Positions 61,322 through 64,000 of a stretch of 64,000 bases of DNA are shown one piece after another. The notes below the pieces were generated by a model. The model ran no database searches and had not been told where the DNA came from. It saw only the letters and a list, made by a program, of their open reading frames with translations. The stretch is from Actinocatenispora sp963815125 (GTDB lineage Bacteria > Actinomycetota > Actinomycetes > Mycobacteriales > Micromonosporaceae). The translations under genes and the position numbers were made by a program. The DNA lies in contig CAWFFM010000002.1 of the NCBI GenBank assembly GCA_963815125.1, positions 1,302,001 to 1,366,000 of the forward strand. Reading direction: 5' to 3'. Position 1 is the stretch's first letter. Each line of letters begins with the position of its first letter.

Positions 61322-64000
61322 TCAGCGTGCCGACGCCGTACCGGTGCGGACCACGATCGCGGCGAGGCCGGCCCGTGAGGTCACGTCGAGTTTCTGGTAG
61401 ATCCGCGAGAGATGGGCGTCGACCGTACGCGGGCTGACCCCGAGACTGCGAGCGATCGCCCGGTTGGTTCCTCCGGTCGCGGTGAGCCGTGCCACCTCCA
61501 GTTCCCGCTGGGTCAACAGATCCAGCGCCGAGCTGTCCGACTCAGCCGACGGTGGCGCCGAGACCGCTGCGCCGGCGACCATCTCGGCGAGTCGGGCGGA
61601 TCCGCACTGTTCAGCGAGGATCCGGGCCCGGCGCAGCAGGGGTGCGGCCGCCGCCGGACGCCCGGCCATGGTCACCGCCCGCGCCCCAAGAACCAGGGTC
61701 CCGGTCTGTTGCAGAGCGAACCCAGCCTGACGGAACAGCGTTCCGGCCAGTCGGAAACGTTTGCCGGCACCGACCGGATCCTCTGCGGCGAGCAGGACCT
61801 CGCCGCAGGCCGCCTCCGCATGGCCCCGCTGTCCCTGCAGGCCCAACTGGTCGGCCGCGACCTGGGCCTGTGCTGCCCAGTGCCGGGCCTGCCCGAAGTC
61901 ACCGACACACAGCGCCGCGGTGCAGAGCTGGTGGAGCCATGTCGGGCGTAGTGAAGCCTGAAGTTCCGTGAGGTCCGGGCCTCCCCCGGCCTCGAGCAGG
62001 ACCACGATGCAGCGCTCCGGGTCACCGTCCGCCCACAGTGCCTGGGCCAGGATGCAGGCCGCCGTCTTGGCCCACCACCCGTCCGGTACCGGCGCCCGCA
62101 TCAGGGCCTGTTCCGCCTGACTGATCGCGGCTGCCGCTGAGCCTTCGCCCCCGGCCCACAAGGTGCGTAGCGCGTCCAGGGACAGCGCCAACGACACGAT
62201 GTCCCGGCTACCGGTCTCCTCCGCGGTCTGGATGGCCTCCTGAAGCAGCACCGCCGCCCATGGCAATCGCCCGGACCAGCAGGCCAGCTGGCCCAGGCCG
62301 ATCAGTACGTGCGGAAGGGTGTGGCGCTGACCGGCCCGTCGAGCCAGTCGCAGTCCGCGGTCCAGATGCCGTTCGGCATCACGGTGATGCTCCAGGAAGA
62401 CCTCGGCCCAGGCGAGCTGGTAGAGCGCCTCGGACCGGTCCAGCAGTGCCGAGTCCGGCAACGAGTCGACGATCCGACCACCGCGGGCCGCCGCGTCGCG
62501 AGCGGCCGCCACATGGCCTTCACTCGCCGAGGCCAGCGCGGACAGCCCGGACAGCTCCACCTGTACCGGCTCGCTGGTCCGGCCGACCAGAAGCTGGTCG
62601 GCCGAGGCGAGAGCCTCCCGTACCGCGCCGAAATCCCGCAGTTGCAGGGCTACCGCTGCGTACTCGGTGGCGACCCGCAGTCTGGACGGCGCCGGGCCGG
62701 ATCCGGTGCCGTCCGGCAACCAGGGTCGCAGTACGGCCAGCGCCTCTGGGTAGTGTCCGAGCAGCCGCTCCATCTGCGCACACGCGACGACCGCGGGGAT
62801 GCGCGCCTCGTCGTCGGGTGCCAGGGCGTGGAGTATCTCGTGCAGCACGTCCCGGCTGTCGCCCAGCCGCCCGGCGGTGCCCAGGATGCGGGCCCTGCGC
62901 ATCATCAGCTCCAGGCGGCGCGCGCGGTTCGCCGAATCGTGCCCCACCAGCCGCAGCGCCACCTCCAGGTAGCGGACGGCGGACAACGGCGCGGTCGGCT
63001 CCAGACAGTCGACCGCAGCCAGCAGTACGGTCAGGTCGCCGTCTGCGTGGACCGCACCGGGCCAGGAGAGACAGCGGGCGAGCTGTTCGGCCCGCTGCGC
63101 AACCGGAGCGCACCGACGATGCAGTGCCCGCCCCGCCCGACGGTGCGCGTCGAGCCTCCACAGTGGATCCAGCTGCTGATAGACCGCTCGGCGCAGGGTC
63201 TCGTCGCGAGGTACGAACAGCGTGCCGCGCACCCCCGGTCGCAGCATGCCCCAACCGATCAGTCGGCGTACCGATTCCTGCGTCTGTGTGGCGGACAGTT
63301 GCGCCACCGTGCCGAGCAGGTCGGTGTCGGCCTCGGCATCGAGTACGGCCGCCGCGGCGATGACCGACGCCTCCGCCGCGGGCAGGCGCCGATAGTCCTG
63401 GAGCAACTGCTCGACAGCGGGGCCGCTGGTCGAGGAGGCGAGTTCCCGGGCGGCCAGCAGACCCAGCGGGCTACCACCGCACTCCCGGTGCCAGTGCTGG
63501 TAGGTGAGATCGGAGATCGTCATGCCCAGAAGGCGGGCACCGTCCTCGATGCTCAGTGGCGCCAGGGGCAGCCGGTCCGACGCGGGCAGCGCCGGCCAGC
63601 TCAGCTCGGCCTCGGCCAACCGGGCCGCGAACTGGCGGGGACGGTTCACCAGGATGACCAGCAGCGGGGCCGGAACCGGATAGCGCGCCAGATGGGTCAG
63701 AAACCGCAGAGTCGCTTCGTCCGCGTGGTGCACGTTGTCCAGCGCGAGTACCAGACCGCTGCCGGCCCGCTCCGCGAGCAGGACACCGAGTTCCTCGTAC
63801 TGCGCGAAGCCGGGTGTCGCGCCGCGCAGAGCAACGGTACGCAGCGCCTGTTCCCATGACCCGCTGCCGCGCGGCCGCCCGAAGGCATGCAGCAGCGGGT
63901 GCAGCGGAACGTCCTGCTCGCCATCGCTGGCGGTGCCGCGTACCGCGGACACCCCACCGCGCTCGGCATACCCGATCACCTCGCCGAGCAGATGCGTCTT
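61322..64000 (-). CDS. Large LuxR-family (LAL-type) regulator, 5' end outside window
   Basis: At least 892 residues. The reading frame is open through the right edge, where it encodes KTHLLGEV, the end of a Walker A loop, so the true start lies beyond 64000. After the AAA-type ATPase (ALDNVHHADEATLRFLTHLAR, Walker B form) comes a long helical-repeat region of tetratricopeptide type. The C-terminus is a LuxR helix-turn-helix (LTQRELEVARLTATGGTNRAIARSLGVSPRTVDAHLSRIYQKLDV). LAL regulators usually activate catabolic or secondary-metabolite operons. Its target must lie outside this window or is not identifiable. Confidence 0.85.
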   Translation of the reverse strand, partial: KTHLLGEVIGYAERGGVSAVRGTASDGEQDVPLHPLLHAFGRPRGSGSWEQALRTVALRGATPGFAQYEELGVLLAERAGSGLVLALDNVHHADEATLRFLTHLARYPVPAPLLVILVNRPRQFAARLAEAELSWPALPASDRLPLAPLSIEDGARLLGMTISDLTYQHWHRECGGSPLGLLAARELASSTSGPAVEQLLQDYRRLPAAEASVIAAAAVLDAEADTDLLGTVAQLSATQTQESVRRLIGWGMLRPGVRGTLFVPRDETLRRAVYQQLDPLWRLDAHRRAGRALHRRCAPVAQRAEQLARCLSWPGAVHADGDLTVLLAAVDCLEPTAPLSAVRYLEVALRLVGHDSANRARRLELMMRRARILGTAGRLGDSRDVLHEILHALAPDDEARIPAVVACAQMERLLGHYPEALAVLRPWLPDGTGSGPAPSRLRVATEYAAVALQLRDFGAVREALASADQLLVGRTSEPVQVELSGLSALASASEGHVAAARDAAARGGRIVDSLPDSALLDRSEALYQLAWAEVFLEHHRDAERHLDRGLRLARRAGQRHTLPHVLIGLGQLACWSGRLPWAAVLLQEAIQTAEETGSRDIVSLALSLDALRTLWAGGEGSAAAAISQAEQALMRAPVPDGWWAKTAACILAQALWADGDPERCIVVLLEAGGGPDLTELQASLRPTWLHQLCTAALCVGDFGQARHWAAQAQVAADQLGLQGQRGHAEAACGEVLLAAEDPVGAGKRFRLAGTLFRQAGFALQQTGTLVLGARAVTMAGRPAAAAPLLRRARILAEQCGSARLAEMVAGAAVSAPPSAESDSSALDLLTQRELEVARLTATGGTNRAIARSLGVSPRTVDAHLSRIYQKLDVTSRAGLAAIVVRTGTASAR

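Overview
This 64-kb window is a GC-rich (about 70% by eye) chromosomal segment of an actinomycete, most likely from the Micromonosporales (Micromonospora, Actinoplanes or Actinocatenispora type). The assignment rests on gene content and order: DUF3046 just upstream of recA-recX, a clgR-pspA-pspM stress block, FAD-dependent thymidylate synthase ThyX, an F420-type LLM oxidoreductase, RNase Y together with RNase J and PNPase, and the long conserved order rimP-nusA-ylxR-infB ... rbfA-nrnA ... truB-ribF-rpsO-pnp-M16 peptidase-dapB. The genus cannot be fixed from the sequence alone. No rRNA, tRNA, CRISPR array, prophage or transposase was seen.

Layout. 1-2.8 kb: glutamate-type ABC importer gluB-gluC-gluD; the ATPase gene is probably just outside the window. 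2.7-8 kb, minus strand: DUF998 membrane protein, RNase Y, RecX, RecA and DUF3046. 8-18 kb: a MocR-type regulator divergent from a flavin-binding/acetyltransferase fusion, the giant helicase Lhr, a VOC protein, an LLM oxidoreductase, a wrecked SAM-hydrolase pseudogene and a Nei2-type DNA glycosylase. 18-26 kb, minus: pspM, pspA, clgR, cinA, pgsA, rimO, ftsK. 26-31 kb: asd, RNase J, dapA, thyX. 31-35 kb: a small operon with an unusual operator array, a ribbon-helix-helix protein and a DUF4097 protein, followed by DUF2752, a YcaQ-type glycosylase and a GNAT. 35-43 kb, minus: dapB, M16 peptidase, pnp, rpsO, ribF, truB. 43-48 kb: an MHS-family transporter, a secreted GH25 lysozyme, a MATE exporter, a 32-residue gene with a 44-bp perfect palindrome, and two small membrane proteins. 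48-58.7 kb, minus: nrnA, rbfA, DUF503, a TRM11-like methylase, infB, ylxR, nusA, rimP. This run is interrupted by plus-strand genes: an ArsR-type regulator plus MFS pair, and a DUF202 gene. 59-64 kb: a DUF4439-like pair, a PPC/DUF296 protein, a nucleotidyltransferase and the 3' part of a large LuxR-type regulator that runs off the window.

Themes. DNA repair is dense here: recA, recX, lhr, nei2 and the YcaQ-like gene. recA and lhr carry the same PafBC-type promoter motif, in both cases with a GTG codon exactly 7 nt beyond the -10 box. RNA turnover and ribosome maturation are concentrated too: rny, rnj, pnp, nrnA, rimP, rbfA, rimO, truB. Three diaminopimelate/lysine genes (asd, dapA, dapB) sit in separate transcription units.

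Many genes show the actinobacterial leaderless signature, a TANNNT box 6-7 nt before ATG or GTG with no Shine-Dalgarno. Many transcription units end in long perfect hairpins without an obvious U-tract. The least explained locus is 31.09-32.66 kb: two dyads of ATGTCA-N3-TGACRT bracket a strong promoter that starts a leaderless 47-codon ORF, followed by an orphan HicB-like ribbon-helix-helix protein and a DUF4097 beta-repeat protein.
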